Shown piece after piece: positions 1 through 7,431 of a stretch of 18,956 nucleotides of DNA; within the stretch, counting starts at the first letter, position 1, and each line of letters starts with the position of its first letter. The notes below the pieces were generated by a model. The model ran no database searches, was not told where the DNA came from, and saw only the letters and a list, made by a program, of their open reading frames with translations. The position numbers and the translations under genes are program-made. Source of the stretch: an uncultured Candidatus Altimarinota bacterium (GTDB taxonomy: Bacteria > Patescibacteriota > Gracilibacteria > CAIRYL01). The DNA lies in the NCBI GenBank assembly GCA_947311645.1, contig CAMZKZ010000003.1, positions 1-18,956 of the forward strand, read 5' to 3'.

Positions 1-76
1 TATTAAAACTACAAGAATATTTATTTTTTTATTATACTTTTTTTTGGAAAATACTTATTTATAAAATACAGACAAT

Positions 77-727
77 ATGAAAAAAAAATTATTATCAGTT
101 CCTCTATTACTCGCTTCTGTTTTCTCACTTTCTGGTTGTGTTATGAATGATGCATCAGAAAGCACACAATCAGAAAATGTATATACCAATGATGCGTATA
201 CTCAGGAATTTTCAAAATCATTTGAAGGTACTGGAAAAGTAGTTATTGAAGAGTTTTCAGATATTGAATGTCCTGCATGTAGAAACTTTGCTCCAACATA
301 TGAGCGATTAGAAAAAGCATTTGCAGATAATGAAAATGTTGAATTTAGATATAATCATTACCCTTTAGAATCTATTCATAGATATGCATATGCGGGAGCA
401 TTAGCAACTGAATGTATAGGAAAAGTATCGGGAGATGTTGCACGGTCTCAATATTTACATTTAGCATTTCAAGAAGAGAAACTTTCTACAGATTTTTATA
501 GAGAGTTGCGAAAAGATGAAACCTTAGGGCTTACAGAAAAACAACAAGAAGAATTTTTAACATGTTTTAATAATAAAGAAACTTCAAATATTGTTAAAAA
601 TCATAAAGTAGAGGGAGATAAAAGGGGGTTACGGGGGACTCCAACAGTGTATATAAATGGAGAAGAATATGAAGGATCAAGAATTTATGATGCATTATTT
701 GTTGAAATTACAAAAAAAATACAATAA
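77..727 (+). CDS. DsbA-like thioredoxin-fold lipoprotein
   Basis: This 216-residue protein is probably a membrane-anchored thiol-disulfide oxidoreductase acting outside the cytoplasmic membrane on exported proteins. The N-terminus is a lipoprotein signal: basic start, hydrophobic stretch, then a lipobox (L-S-G-C) with the lipidated Cys at 21. A low-complexity Ser/Asn linker follows to about residue 50. The thioredoxin-like fold begins with a CPAC redox motif at 65-68, followed by a helical insertion as in DsbA/BdbD proteins, and the cis-proline loop is seen as GTPT at 187-190. Two further Cys (113 and 163) may form a structural disulfide. Length and order fit the DsbA/BdbD (thioredoxin_4) group. 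Which partner re-oxidises it is not visible here, and isomerase rather than oxidase activity is possible. The start codon is about 11 nt after a TATAAA element and has no Shine-Dalgarno motif. Confidence 0.88.
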   Translation: MKKKLLSVPLLLASVFSLSGCVMNDASESTQSENVYTNDAYTQEFSKSFEGTGKVVIEEFSDIECPACRNFAPTYERLEKAFADNENVEFRYNHYPLESIHRYAYAGALATECIGKVSGDVARSQYLHLAFQEEKLSTDFYRELRKDETLGLTEKQQEEFLTCFNNKETSNIVKNHKVEGDKRGLRGTPTVYINGEEYEGSRIYDALFVEITKKIQ

Positions 728-826
728 GTATAAGAAAAGAGTATAAGAATTGAAAAGGAGAAAGAAATACTGTACTCTTTATGAAGAATAGTGATAGAAA
801 TAGGTATAAAAATTTAATTTACAAAT

Positions 827-1378
827 ATGAGTTATAAAGCAATTGATGATTTTTCTCAATCCGTACAAAAATCAATAAATTTTTTATTGGAAGAATTTGG
901 TGGATTACAAATTGGAGTAGCAAGTCCAGCACTTGTTGAAAATATTATGGTTGATTCATATGGTTCAAGTCAGCCATTAAAAGCTGTTGCAAGTGTAGGA
1001 GTTGAAGGAGGAACAACTCTTTTAATTTCTCCATGGGATAAAGGCTTATTAAAAGTAATTGAAAAAGCAATTATAGATGATGCTTCTCTTGGGTTGTCTC
1101 CACAAAATGATGGAGTGGGAATTCGTTTAAATATTCCTCCATTAACAAAAGAACGAAGACAAGAGCTTACAAAAATAGCATCAAAATATGGAGAAGAAAC
1201 AAAAGTAAAAATTCGAAAAGCTCGACAAAATGCTATGGATTTCATTAAATCAGATGATGATTTAAGCGAAGATATGCAAAAATCAGAAGAAAAAAATCTT
1301 CAAGATTTGGTAACAAAAGCAAATAAAGAAGTAGATACTCTTGTAAAAGAGAAACAATCTTCTATTTTAAAAGTGTAA
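827..1378 (+). CDS. frr: Ribosome recycling factor
   Basis: Ribosome recycling factor binds the post-termination ribosome and, with EF-G, splits it into subunits. At 183 residues it has the family's usual length. Family landmarks are easy to see: the SPWDK motif (about 68-72), the NDGVGIRLNIPPLT segment with the following RRQEL (about 94-112), and the RKARQNAMD helix (130-138). These cover both the three-helix bundle and the small beta domain, and nothing seems lost. In many bacteria frr follows tsf and pyrH. Here it sits between a redox lipoprotein and an aromatic amino-acid enzyme, so the usual context is broken. It is preceded by a 99-nt gap with a TATAAA element at 805-810, and no Shine-Dalgarno motif lies within reach of the ATG. 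Confidence 0.97.
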   Translation: MSYKAIDDFSQSVQKSINFLLEEFGGLQIGVASPALVENIMVDSYGSSQPLKAVASVGVEGGTTLLISPWDKGLLKVIEKAIIDDASLGLSPQNDGVGIRLNIPPLTKERRQELTKIASKYGEETKVKIRKARQNAMDFIKSDDDLSEDMQKSEEKNLQDLVTKANKEVDTLVKEKQSSILKV

Positions 1379-1387
1379 TTTTAAAAA

Positions 1388-1393
1388 TATAAT
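1388..1393 (+). promoter_or_regulatory. Candidate -10 element for the TyrA-PheA fusion gene
   Basis: An exact TATAAT lies 18 nt before the ATG at 1412. Transcription from it would start only about 10 nt before the start codon. No good -35 hexamer is seen at 16-18 nt spacing, and in DNA this AT-rich chance matches are common. Confidence 0.3.
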
Positions 1394-1411
1394 AGTTTTG
1401 TAATATAAAAA

Positions 1412-3226
1412 ATGGTAAATAAAAAAACTGATATTACCAATAATAATTTTTCATCTTTTTCTATTGGAATTATTGGAGGAAGTGGAATTATGGGGAAATT
1501 TTTTGAATCAGTTTTTTTACGATATGGAGTAAATGTATCTGTTTGGAGTAGGAAAAATAAAGAAACATTGCAAGAGTTTTGTAAAAAACCATCTATTATA
1601 ATGGTCTCTATTTCGATAGATGTAACGGAAAAAGTTATTGAAGAAATTGGGACATATATTTCTGATGACCAGTGTATTTGCGATGTAACTTCTGTAAAAA
1701 TGGCACCTATGAATGCCATGAAAAAAACAGGAAAACCATATTTTGGAATGCATCCCATGTTTGCTCCTCCTATTTCTGGAAAAATGGAAGGACAAAATGT
1801 TATTTTTTGTTCTGGAGAAAACTCACAGCAACAAGAATCGTTTATAAAAAATATTTTTGAAAAAGATGATGCGTGTATTTTGCAATCTCATGCAGAAGAA
1901 CACGATGAAATAATGTCTATAGTACAAGGGTTATCACATTTTTTTGATATAACTTTTATACAAACTTTGCGTGCAAGAGGGATAAATTTGGAAAAAATAT
2001 TTGCATCAAGGTCGCCTGCATATGCCTTAAAGCTTATGCTTTCAGGGCGAACACTGTATCAAGATTCTGAATTATATGGAAATATTCAAATTCAAAATCC
2101 ACAAAATATTAAAACATTGGAAACATTTTTTACAGAAGCACAAAAATTGTTTACAACTATTCAAAATAAAGATATTGCAAGTTTTAATGAAATTTTTAAT
2201 ACACAGACAAAATTTTTAGGAAAATATGCAAAACGATCTCAAGATGAATCAGATATAATTATTGATTATTTAGCAAATAGAATTTTATCAAAAACAAAAT
2301 TAGAACAGCGTGAGAGTAGGGAAAAGATAAAAAGTGAAAAAGCTGAAAAAGTGGGTAAAGAAATATTTTCGAATACTGCAACTTTAGGTATTTTGGGGCC
2401 TAAAAATACATTTTCATATATTGCTGCATCTCAATTTTTTACTCCAGAAAAGTTTTCAAATATTTGTTTATACCCAACAATTTCTTCTATTTTTTCGGCA
2501 TATAAAAAAGGAGAAATTTCTGAAATATTTGTACCCGTAGAAAATTATTTACATGGTTCTGTTGCTGAAAGTTTAGATGGAATTTGTGCTGGAAATTTAC
2601 CAATTCAAGCAGTATATGAAATGAAAATTTCTCCAGCATTATTTGTAAAAGAAGGGGTAGAAAAAGAAGATATTACTGAAATTTTTTCACATGCTCAAGC
2701 ATTAGCACAGTGTAGTGATTTTATAGAAAGTCAGTATCCACATGCGGTAATTACTTCAACAGCTTCAACAGCAGAAGCCATGAGGTTTATGCAAAAAACA
2801 AAAAATTCGGCAGCTATTGCACCTCAAGAGCAGTGTGAATTGCGAAATGTACACATGATAGAATCAGGAATAGAAAATAATGAAAAAAACTCGACGCGTT
2901 TTGCGTATATTTCAGAGTATACAGAGAAAGAAATATCTACAACAGGTGATATAAGTGTAACAGCACGAGAAGGAGCTTTGGTGTTTTATTTAGGAAAAGA
3001 TGCACCAGGAAGTTTAGAAAATGTACTGCATTTATTTACTTCTCAAAAAATAAATCTTACAAAAATTGAATCTCGGCCAACAGGAAAGGGGTTTGGAGAA
3101 TATCTCTTTTTTATCACTTATGAAACATTCATTGTGGATAGAGTAAAAAATACAGATTTTTTACAAAAATTAGCAAATATAACCTCTCATTATACGCTTT
3201 TAGGAGAGTATAATATATATAAATAG
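1412..3226 (+). CDS. Prephenate dehydrogenase / prephenate dehydratase fusion with C-terminal ACT domain
   Basis: This 604-residue fusion joins the two competing branches from prephenate. Residues 18-265 are a TyrA-type prephenate dehydrogenase (to 4-hydroxyphenylpyruvate, tyrosine branch): Rossmann glycines GGSGIMG at 22-28, the conserved HPMF at 114-117, and a VQGLSHF helix at 171-177. Residues 325-500 are a PheA-type prephenate dehydratase (to phenylpyruvate): PVEN at 375-378, a SHAQALAQC segment at 426-434, and catalytic-type TRF at 495-497. Residues 519-600 are an ACT domain keeping GALV (521-524) and ESRP (553-556), the motifs tied to phenylalanine feedback. The helical linker 266-320 is rich in Lys/Glu and about 55 residues long, shorter than an AroQ chorismate mutase domain, which I cannot recognise there. 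A TyrA-AroQ-PheA fusion is known from Archaeoglobus. No other aromatic-pathway gene is in the window. Confidence 0.93.
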   Translation: MVNKKTDITNNNFSSFSIGIIGGSGIMGKFFESVFLRYGVNVSVWSRKNKETLQEFCKKPSIIMVSISIDVTEKVIEEIGTYISDDQCICDVTSVKMAPMNAMKKTGKPYFGMHPMFAPPISGKMEGQNVIFCSGENSQQQESFIKNIFEKDDACILQSHAEEHDEIMSIVQGLSHFFDITFIQTLRARGINLEKIFASRSPAYALKLMLSGRTLYQDSELYGNIQIQNPQNIKTLETFFTEAQKLFTTIQNKDIASFNEIFNTQTKFLGKYAKRSQDESDIIIDYLANRILSKTKLEQRESREKIKSEKAEKVGKEIFSNTATLGILGPKNTFSYIAASQFFTPEKFSNICLYPTISSIFSAYKKGEISEIFVPVENYLHGSVAESLDGICAGNLPIQAVYEMKISPALFVKEGVEKEDITEIFSHAQALAQCSDFIESQYPHAVITSTASTAEAMRFMQKTKNSAAIAPQEQCELRNVHMIESGIENNEKNSTRFAYISEYTEKEISTTGDISVTAREGALVFYLGKDAPGSLENVLHLFTSQKINLTKIESRPTGKGFGEYLFFITYETFIVDRVKNTDFLQKLANITSHYTLLGEYNIYK

Positions 3227-3232
3227 TATAAT
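3227..3232 (+). promoter_or_regulatory. Candidate -10 element for the TVP38-family gene
   Basis: An exact TATAAT lies 15 nt before the ATG at 3248, in the 21-nt gap after the TyrA-PheA fusion and overlapping its end. No clear -35 is present. The chance background for such hexamers is high here. Confidence 0.28.
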
Positions 3233-3247
3233 ATTACAACAGTATTC

Positions 3248-3991
3248 ATGGATTATTTAATGGAAGAATTTGAATCGGCTCATTCTGTAAAAAAAATATT
3301 TATTATTCTATGGGCCTTATTGTTCGTTGGGGGGTTGTCTTTTTCAATTTTCTATTTAGCAAATCATGGGTTTACGGAAGTATTTGATCAATTTTTTGGA
3401 CACGGAATTACATCAATAACAGTATCTGTATTTTTATGTATTTTTATTGTACGAACTGCATTTTATATTCCTGTTTCTATTTTAATGATAGCGTCTCCTT
3501 TTATTTTTGGAGGATTTATTAATGGTGTTATTATGTCTGCAATTGGGGAAATAATAGGTGCAATTATTGGATTTTTTGCATCAAGGTATTACTTGCAAGA
3601 ATTTTTTCAACGATATAAAAAACGATCGCTATTGCTACAAATATTAAATGAAAAAATGAATTATTTTGGAGGTATTGCTGTAATGATTTTACGAATTAGC
3701 CCTGTTTCTTTCGATATAATAAATATAGGAGCCGGAATGTCTACAATGAGTTTTCTTAGATATATAAATGCAACACTCATTTCAATTTGGACAAAAGTTA
3801 TTATTTTTGTATCCATTGGAAGTGCTATTAATTCACCAATTGTAACATTTTATACAGTTTTTTCTGTTTTAATTTTAGTTGCAATTATTTATTTTTTAAA
3901 GTCTCATAAAAAATATAAAGAAATTTTTGATATGAGGCTCAAAAGTGAAATTTCAAAAGATAAAGATAAAGATATAATAGGAAAGAATTAA
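3248..3991 (+). CDS. TVP38/TMEM64 (VTT domain, DedA-superfamily) membrane protein
   Basis: This is an integral membrane protein of 247 residues, with about five or six hydrophobic segments (near 16-38, 58-82, 85-112, 142-163, 172-192, 198-217). The core matches the VTT domain. An R-T-A-F-Y-I-P entry at 69-75 is followed by a glycine-rich segment (FGG, then GEIIGAIIGFFASRYY, 87-115). A basic loop follows, then the GGIAVMILRISPVSFDIINIGAG stretch (141-163), where the Arg-x-x-Pro pattern is typical of the family. Relatives are proposed to move or flip lipid carriers or support membrane homeostasis, but the substrate here is unknown. The C-terminus is a short Lys/Asp-rich tail (218-247), likely cytoplasmic. 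A second in-frame ATG lies at codon 5. The gene may share transcripts with its neighbours but has its own TATAAT-like element. Confidence 0.85.
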   Translation: MDYLMEEFESAHSVKKIFIILWALLFVGGLSFSIFYLANHGFTEVFDQFFGHGITSITVSVFLCIFIVRTAFYIPVSILMIASPFIFGGFINGVIMSAIGEIIGAIIGFFASRYYLQEFFQRYKKRSLLLQILNEKMNYFGGIAVMILRISPVSFDIINIGAGMSTMSFLRYINATLISIWTKVIIFVSIGSAINSPIVTFYTVFSVLILVAIIYFLKSHKKYKEIFDMRLKSEISKDKDKDIIGKN

Positions 3992-4044
3992 TAGTGAAAA
4001 TAAGAGAAAAAAATAAGAGAAAATCTGTTACTATACTTATGATT

Positions 4045-4050
4045 TATAAT
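4045..4050 (+). promoter_or_regulatory. Candidate -10 element for the HIT gene
   Basis: An exact TATAAT lies 13 nt before the ATG at 4064, giving a predicted leader of only a few nucleotides. No convincing -35 hexamer is present. Confidence 0.3.
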
Positions 4051-4063
4051 TTACAGAGTATAT

Positions 4064-4375
4064 ATGACACTTTTTGAAAAAATTATTGCACGAGAAATTC
4101 CTGCAACTATTGAATATGAAGACAATGAGATTATTGTAATTCATGATATTAGCCCAAAAGCAAAAATACACTTGCTGATTATTCCTAAAAAACCTATAAA
4201 AACGGTTGCAGATATGAGTGTTCCTGAAGATATTGAAATTATGGGAAAATTATTTGCAGTAGCAAAAAAAATCGGTGAAGAAAAAAAACTTGAAGGGTAT
4301 AAATTGCAAATAAATGTTGGTGAAAAAGGAGGACAAGAAGTTTTCCATATTCATATGCATATGTTAGCAAATTAA
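4064..4375 (+). CDS. HIT-family (HINT-like) nucleotide hydrolase
   Basis: This small cytosolic protein of 103 residues belongs to the histidine-triad superfamily, which hydrolyses nucleoside phosphoramidates, adenylyl conjugates or dinucleoside polyphosphates. The triad is H-I-H-M-H-M at 95-100, with His 95, 97 and 99. The N-terminal part, with an IIARE-type helix, the EDNEIIVIHDISPKAKIHLLIIPK strand region at about 19-42 and NVGEKGGQ at 84-91, follows the HINT branch closely. It stops just after the triad (M-L-A-N), so the C-terminal tail that usually carries a GG-R motif and the PPG turn in HINT proteins is missing or very short. It is followed after 27 nt by a CYTH-domain gene, another nucleotide/polyphosphate enzyme type. 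The true substrate cannot be told from sequence. Confidence 0.93.
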   Translation: MTLFEKIIAREIPATIEYEDNEIIVIHDISPKAKIHLLIIPKKPIKTVADMSVPEDIEIMGKLFAVAKKIGEEKKLEGYKLQINVGEKGGQEVFHIHMHMLAN

Positions 4376-4402
4376 TATTACCGTTATATTTACCACATAA
4401 TT

Positions 4403-4969
4403 ATGAAAGAAATAGAATCAAAAGCTTGGGTATTTGAATCTCATAAAAAAAAAGTATTAGATTTTTTGTATACTTCACCCCATATTACTCCTTTGCATAA
4501 TGGAAAACAAATACGTAAAAAAGATGTAATGTATACCCATAGAACTGAAAATGTAGTGGCATTTCGATTGCGTGAAGAAAATGATAAATCGTGGGTAACA
4601 AAAAAAGTGCGAGAATATACAGATTCGGGAACAGAGGTGAATACAGAAATTGAGTTTGAAGTAGAAAATGGTGCAGAGTTTGATGCATTTGTAAAAATGC
4701 TTGGATATATAGAAATGTATCAAAAGGAAAAAAAAGTATATCAATTTTCATATCGAAAAAATTCTATGAATATTTTGCTTGAATATGTTGAAATTCCTGT
4801 ATTATCTGAAAAAGGAGATTTCTTAGAAATTGAGATTATATGTGAAGATACTGCTACAGAAGCAGAAATACTATCGGCAGAAACAGAAATTCTTTCTATT
4901 TTTACAGAGTTATCTTTAGATAAAGATATAGAATCGTTGCCATATGGAAAGCTATTAGGAGCGTTTTAA
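4403..4969 (+). CDS. CYTH-domain protein (class IV adenylate cyclase / triphosphatase-like)
   Basis: This 188-residue protein has the CYTH signature ExExK at the very start (E3, E5, K7). Alternating charged strands of a triphosphate tunnel follow: FRLRE at 54-58, VTKK at 65-68, EIEFEVE at 82-88 and GDFLEIEI at 138-145. Family members bind a triphosphate and two divalent metals inside a beta barrel. They act as class IV adenylate cyclases (CyaB), thiamine triphosphatases or inorganic triphosphatases. Length and layout are nearest the CyaB-like group, but activity cannot be assigned from the sequence. It sits directly after a HIT hydrolase, so a shared role in nucleotide metabolism is possible. 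The ATG is 12 nt after TATATT at 4385-4390. Confidence 0.85.
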   Translation: MKEIESKAWVFESHKKKVLDFLYTSPHITPLHNGKQIRKKDVMYTHRTENVVAFRLREENDKSWVTKKVREYTDSGTEVNTEIEFEVENGAEFDAFVKMLGYIEMYQKEKKVYQFSYRKNSMNILLEYVEIPVLSEKGDFLEIEIICEDTATEAEILSAETEILSIFTELSLDKDIESLPYGKLLGAF

Positions 4970-5086
4970 CCTTTCTATTATTTCTTGCAAATAGATTTTT
5001 ATTGGGTATAAGCAATGGAATGTATGCTACTATTTATTGTGATGTATGTGATAGAATGGTGTTTTGGTCTCCTCTCATACTTAAAA

Positions 5087-5097
5087 TATAATATAAT
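5087..5097 (+). promoter_or_regulatory. Overlapping TATAAT elements before the Lgt-like gene
   Basis: Two exact TATAAT hexamers overlap by one base (5087-5092 and 5092-5097) just before the ATG at 5100, in a 130-nt intergenic gap that holds no recognisable gene. The first would give a start site at or near the A of the ATG, meaning a leaderless mRNA. The match could be chance AT-richness. Confidence 0.3.
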
Positions 5098-5099
5098 AT

Positions 5100-5948
5100 A
5101 TGGAAAATCTTCTGTTTACATTTGGAATTTTTGAAGTTACGGCTTCATTATTACTTACAATGATTGGTTTTTTTCTTGCATTTTGGATGCTGACTCGAAC
5201 AGTTCATGAGCGAAAACTTTCTCTTCTGTTTTTGAGTGATAATATTGTACTTCTCTCTTTTGTTTCTTTGCTTGTTGGGCGATTAGGAGTTGTATTTACC
5301 GATTTATCATTTATTATTTCAGAAAAAACTTTTGATCTTACACATTGGTATGAAAGATTATGGGTTAAAATTGAAGTATTTTTTGCATTTTGGCAAGGAG
5401 GAGTAGATTTGGTTTGGGTATTAATTGGGTTTTTATTTATGTTTTTATTTCTTTGTTTTATTAAAAATGAAGATCCTTTGTCATGGATCGATGCCTTTGC
5501 GTTGCCAACGGTTTCGTTTCGTGCATTTTATGCATTAGGAGAATTTTTCTCTGGAGAAAATTATGGAAGACCTGCACCAGATAGTTTTCCTCTTACGGTG
5601 AGTTATAGTCAACAAGGAATACAATTTACAGGAGAAGTTTTTCCTGTGCAGTTTTATGAAGCCTTTTTGCTTGTACTGCTTTTTTTCTTTGCATATAGTT
5701 TGTGGGAGCGATATATCGACGAGTCATGGCCAAATGGAATAGTTGGGGGAGTGGTTCTTTCTGCATTATTTTTTATACTATTTATATTAGACTTTTTACG
5801 GTGGGGAAGTGATCCAGATATTTTAGGATTTCTTTCAATTGAAGGATTTTTATTACTAATGGTAAGTTTTGGAATTTTATTATTTATGTTTTATCGTGGG
5901 CATTTTTGGTTTTTTTCTCGGTTTAAAACAAAATTTGATATAAAATAA
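5100..5948 (+). CDS. Lgt-like membrane protein with altered active site
   Basis: This polytopic membrane protein of 282 residues has the architecture of prolipoprotein diacylglyceryl transferase (Lgt), which moves diacylglycerol from phosphatidylglycerol to the lipobox Cys. Recognisable pieces are VGRLGVVF at 59-66, WQGG at 98-101, LSWIDAFALP at 127-136, a GEFFSGENYGRP block at 147-158, the P-V-Q-F-Y-E motif at 182-187 and FLRWGSDPD at 232-240. Key positions differ. The usual HGGLIG reads V-W-V-L-I-G (105-110), removing the His. The Arg of GRIGNFFNGE is Ala145, and the Asn after it is Glu148. The Arg of the FxR..PD motif is kept (R234). I infer a diverged paralogue that has lost or changed its transferase activity. 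Seven or so hydrophobic segments remain intact, so it is not a decaying pseudogene. Confidence 0.75.
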   Translation: MENLLFTFGIFEVTASLLLTMIGFFLAFWMLTRTVHERKLSLLFLSDNIVLLSFVSLLVGRLGVVFTDLSFIISEKTFDLTHWYERLWVKIEVFFAFWQGGVDLVWVLIGFLFMFLFLCFIKNEDPLSWIDAFALPTVSFRAFYALGEFFSGENYGRPAPDSFPLTVSYSQQGIQFTGEVFPVQFYEAFLLVLLFFFAYSLWERYIDESWPNGIVGGVVLSALFFILFILDFLRWGSDPDILGFLSIEGFLLLMVSFGILLFMFYRGHFWFFSRFKTKFDIK

Positions 5949-5959
5949 ATGGTATTTGA

Positions 5960-6001
5960 AAAAGGAATATATATGCTTTATACTGCATATATATTCCTTT
6001 T
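5960..6001 (+). terminator. Perfect 17-bp hairpin between Lgt-like gene and purD
   Basis: The arms 5960-5976 and 5985-6001 are perfectly complementary with an 8-nt loop. The upstream arm begins with four A and the downstream arm ends with four T, so it can act as a bidirectional Rho-independent terminator. The stem is mostly A/U apart from GG/CC and GC pairs. It also sits directly against the purD start (ATG at 6011), so the same bases overlap that gene's probable -10 region. Confidence 0.65.
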
Positions 6002-6010
6002 ATTATACCT

Positions 6011-7414
6011 ATGGAAAAACCAGTAAAAAAAATTTTATTACTTGCAAATGGGGGAAGAGAGCACTCTATTGCAAAATCATTAAAAAAATCGGATAAATAT
6101 ACAGTGGAAATTTATGGTTTTTTTAATGCACGAAATCCTAAGATTATAGAACTGACAACAGATTTTGTTATAAATTCAGAGCGAAATTTTGGAGAAGATA
6201 CAAAGTTTAAAGCCTTACAAGATTTTGCACAAGGTATAAAAAATTTAGATTTTGCAATCATAGGTCCAGATGATCCAATTGGTGCTGGTGCAGTGAATGC
6301 TTTGCTAGAAGTGGGAGTAAAAAGCTTTGCCCCTAAAAAATCAGCAGCACAATTAGAAAGTTCCAAAGGATTTACACGGTCTTTATTAAAAAAATATAAG
6401 ATTGAAGGAAATCCAGAATTTAAAAATTTTATTACAGGAGAAGAGGCAGAATTAAAAAAATACTGTACTGAAGAAATTAAAGAAAAATTTAAATTTGTAG
6501 TAAAAGATGATGGACTCTGTGGGGGAAAAGGTGTGTTTGTACAAGATGATCATTTTGCAACACATGAAGAAGGTGCAGAAATTGCATTGGATATTTTAGC
6601 AAAATCAGGAAAATTGGTAATTGAAGAAAAATTAGAAGGTCCAGAATTTTCTCTTTTATGTATTGCAGATGGAAAAACAATTATTCCAATGCCAACAATT
6701 GCAGATCATAAACGAGCATTTGATGGAGATAAAGGACCAAATACAGGAGGAATGGGGACAATTTCTTTTCCAAATAAACTCCCTTTTATTACTGATGAAA
6801 ATATTGCAGAAGCAATTATCATTACAGAAAAAGTAATGAAAGCAGTGAAAGAAGAAACAGGAGATGATTTTTGTGGAGTGATGTATGGTGGGTTTATGCG
6901 AACAAAAAATGGTGCAAAACTTATTGAGTATAATGCACGATTTGGTGATCCAGAAGCATTAAATGGATTACCTCTTTTGAAATCTGATGCAGTAGATTTA
7001 TTTGAATATGCTATTAATCAAAAACTTAATGAACTTACTGTTGAATATCATAATAAAGCAACAGTGTGTAAATATCTTGTTCCAGAAGGGTATCCAACAA
7101 ATTCTGTAAAACATGAAATAGTTGGAGTAGATCAAGCATTATTAGATGAATTATCTGTAGAAAAACATTTTGCAGAAACTGGGGAATATGCTGGAGTTGA
7201 AGTATTTTATGCATCGGTATATGAAGATGAAAATACTGGAGAATTACAACTCGGAGGGTCTCGTGCAATTGGAGTCGTTGGAATTCATGATGATTTTAAA
7301 GAAGCAAAAAAACTTGCAGATAAGGCAATTAAAGCTTTTTCAGGTCCATTATTTTATAGAAAAGATATTGGAAGTGAAGAATTATTGGAAGCACGAATGG
7401 CAATGATTGCATAA
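6011..7414 (+). CDS. purD: Phosphoribosylamine-glycine ligase (GAR synthetase)
   Basis: PurD makes glycinamide ribonucleotide from phosphoribosylamine, glycine and ATP, an early step of purine synthesis. The 467-residue protein has the full N, ATP-grasp and C domains. Visible landmarks are GGREH at 14-18, IIGPDDPIGAG at 83-93, the ATP-grasp glycine loop KDDGLCGGKGV at 165-175, DHKRAFDGDKGPNTGGMG at 232-249, and EYNARFGDPE at 307-316, which holds metal-binding Glu/Asn. It is slightly longer than typical proteins of about 430 residues, mainly through a stretched C-terminal domain. Other pur genes are absent here, so it is an isolated pathway gene that may work with a partial or salvage-based route. 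It lies 62 nt after the Lgt-like gene, across a hairpin, and 17 nt before the PriA-like gene. Confidence 0.95.
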   Translation: MEKPVKKILLLANGGREHSIAKSLKKSDKYTVEIYGFFNARNPKIIELTTDFVINSERNFGEDTKFKALQDFAQGIKNLDFAIIGPDDPIGAGAVNALLEVGVKSFAPKKSAAQLESSKGFTRSLLKKYKIEGNPEFKNFITGEEAELKKYCTEEIKEKFKFVVKDDGLCGGKGVFVQDDHFATHEEGAEIALDILAKSGKLVIEEKLEGPEFSLLCIADGKTIIPMPTIADHKRAFDGDKGPNTGGMGTISFPNKLPFITDENIAEAIIITEKVMKAVKEETGDDFCGVMYGGFMRTKNGAKLIEYNARFGDPEALNGLPLLKSDAVDLFEYAINQKLNELTVEYHNKATVCKYLVPEGYPTNSVKHEIVGVDQALLDELSVEKHFAETGEYAGVEVFYASVYEDENTGELQLGGSRAIGVVGIHDDFKEAKKLADKAIKAFSGPLFYRKDIGSEELLEARMAMIA

Positions 7415-7431
7415 TAAATACTTTTTTTATT

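Noticed and set aside
736..780. 8-bp inverted repeat (AAAGAGTA/TACTCTTT) upstream of frr
   Set aside because: The loop is 29 nt and no T-run follows, so it is too weak to call a terminator.
970..1245. Reverse-strand open frame inside frr
   Set aside because: It is a shadow of a strongly conserved gene on the other strand with no start context of its own. The same reasoning removes the antisense frames in tyrA-pheA, purD, priA, the permease and pcrA.
1678..2210. Possible AroQ chorismate mutase domain within the TyrA-PheA fusion
   Set aside because: This span is TyrA domain. The only spare segment (residues 266-320, about 2207-2371) is short and lacks the AroQ charged pattern.
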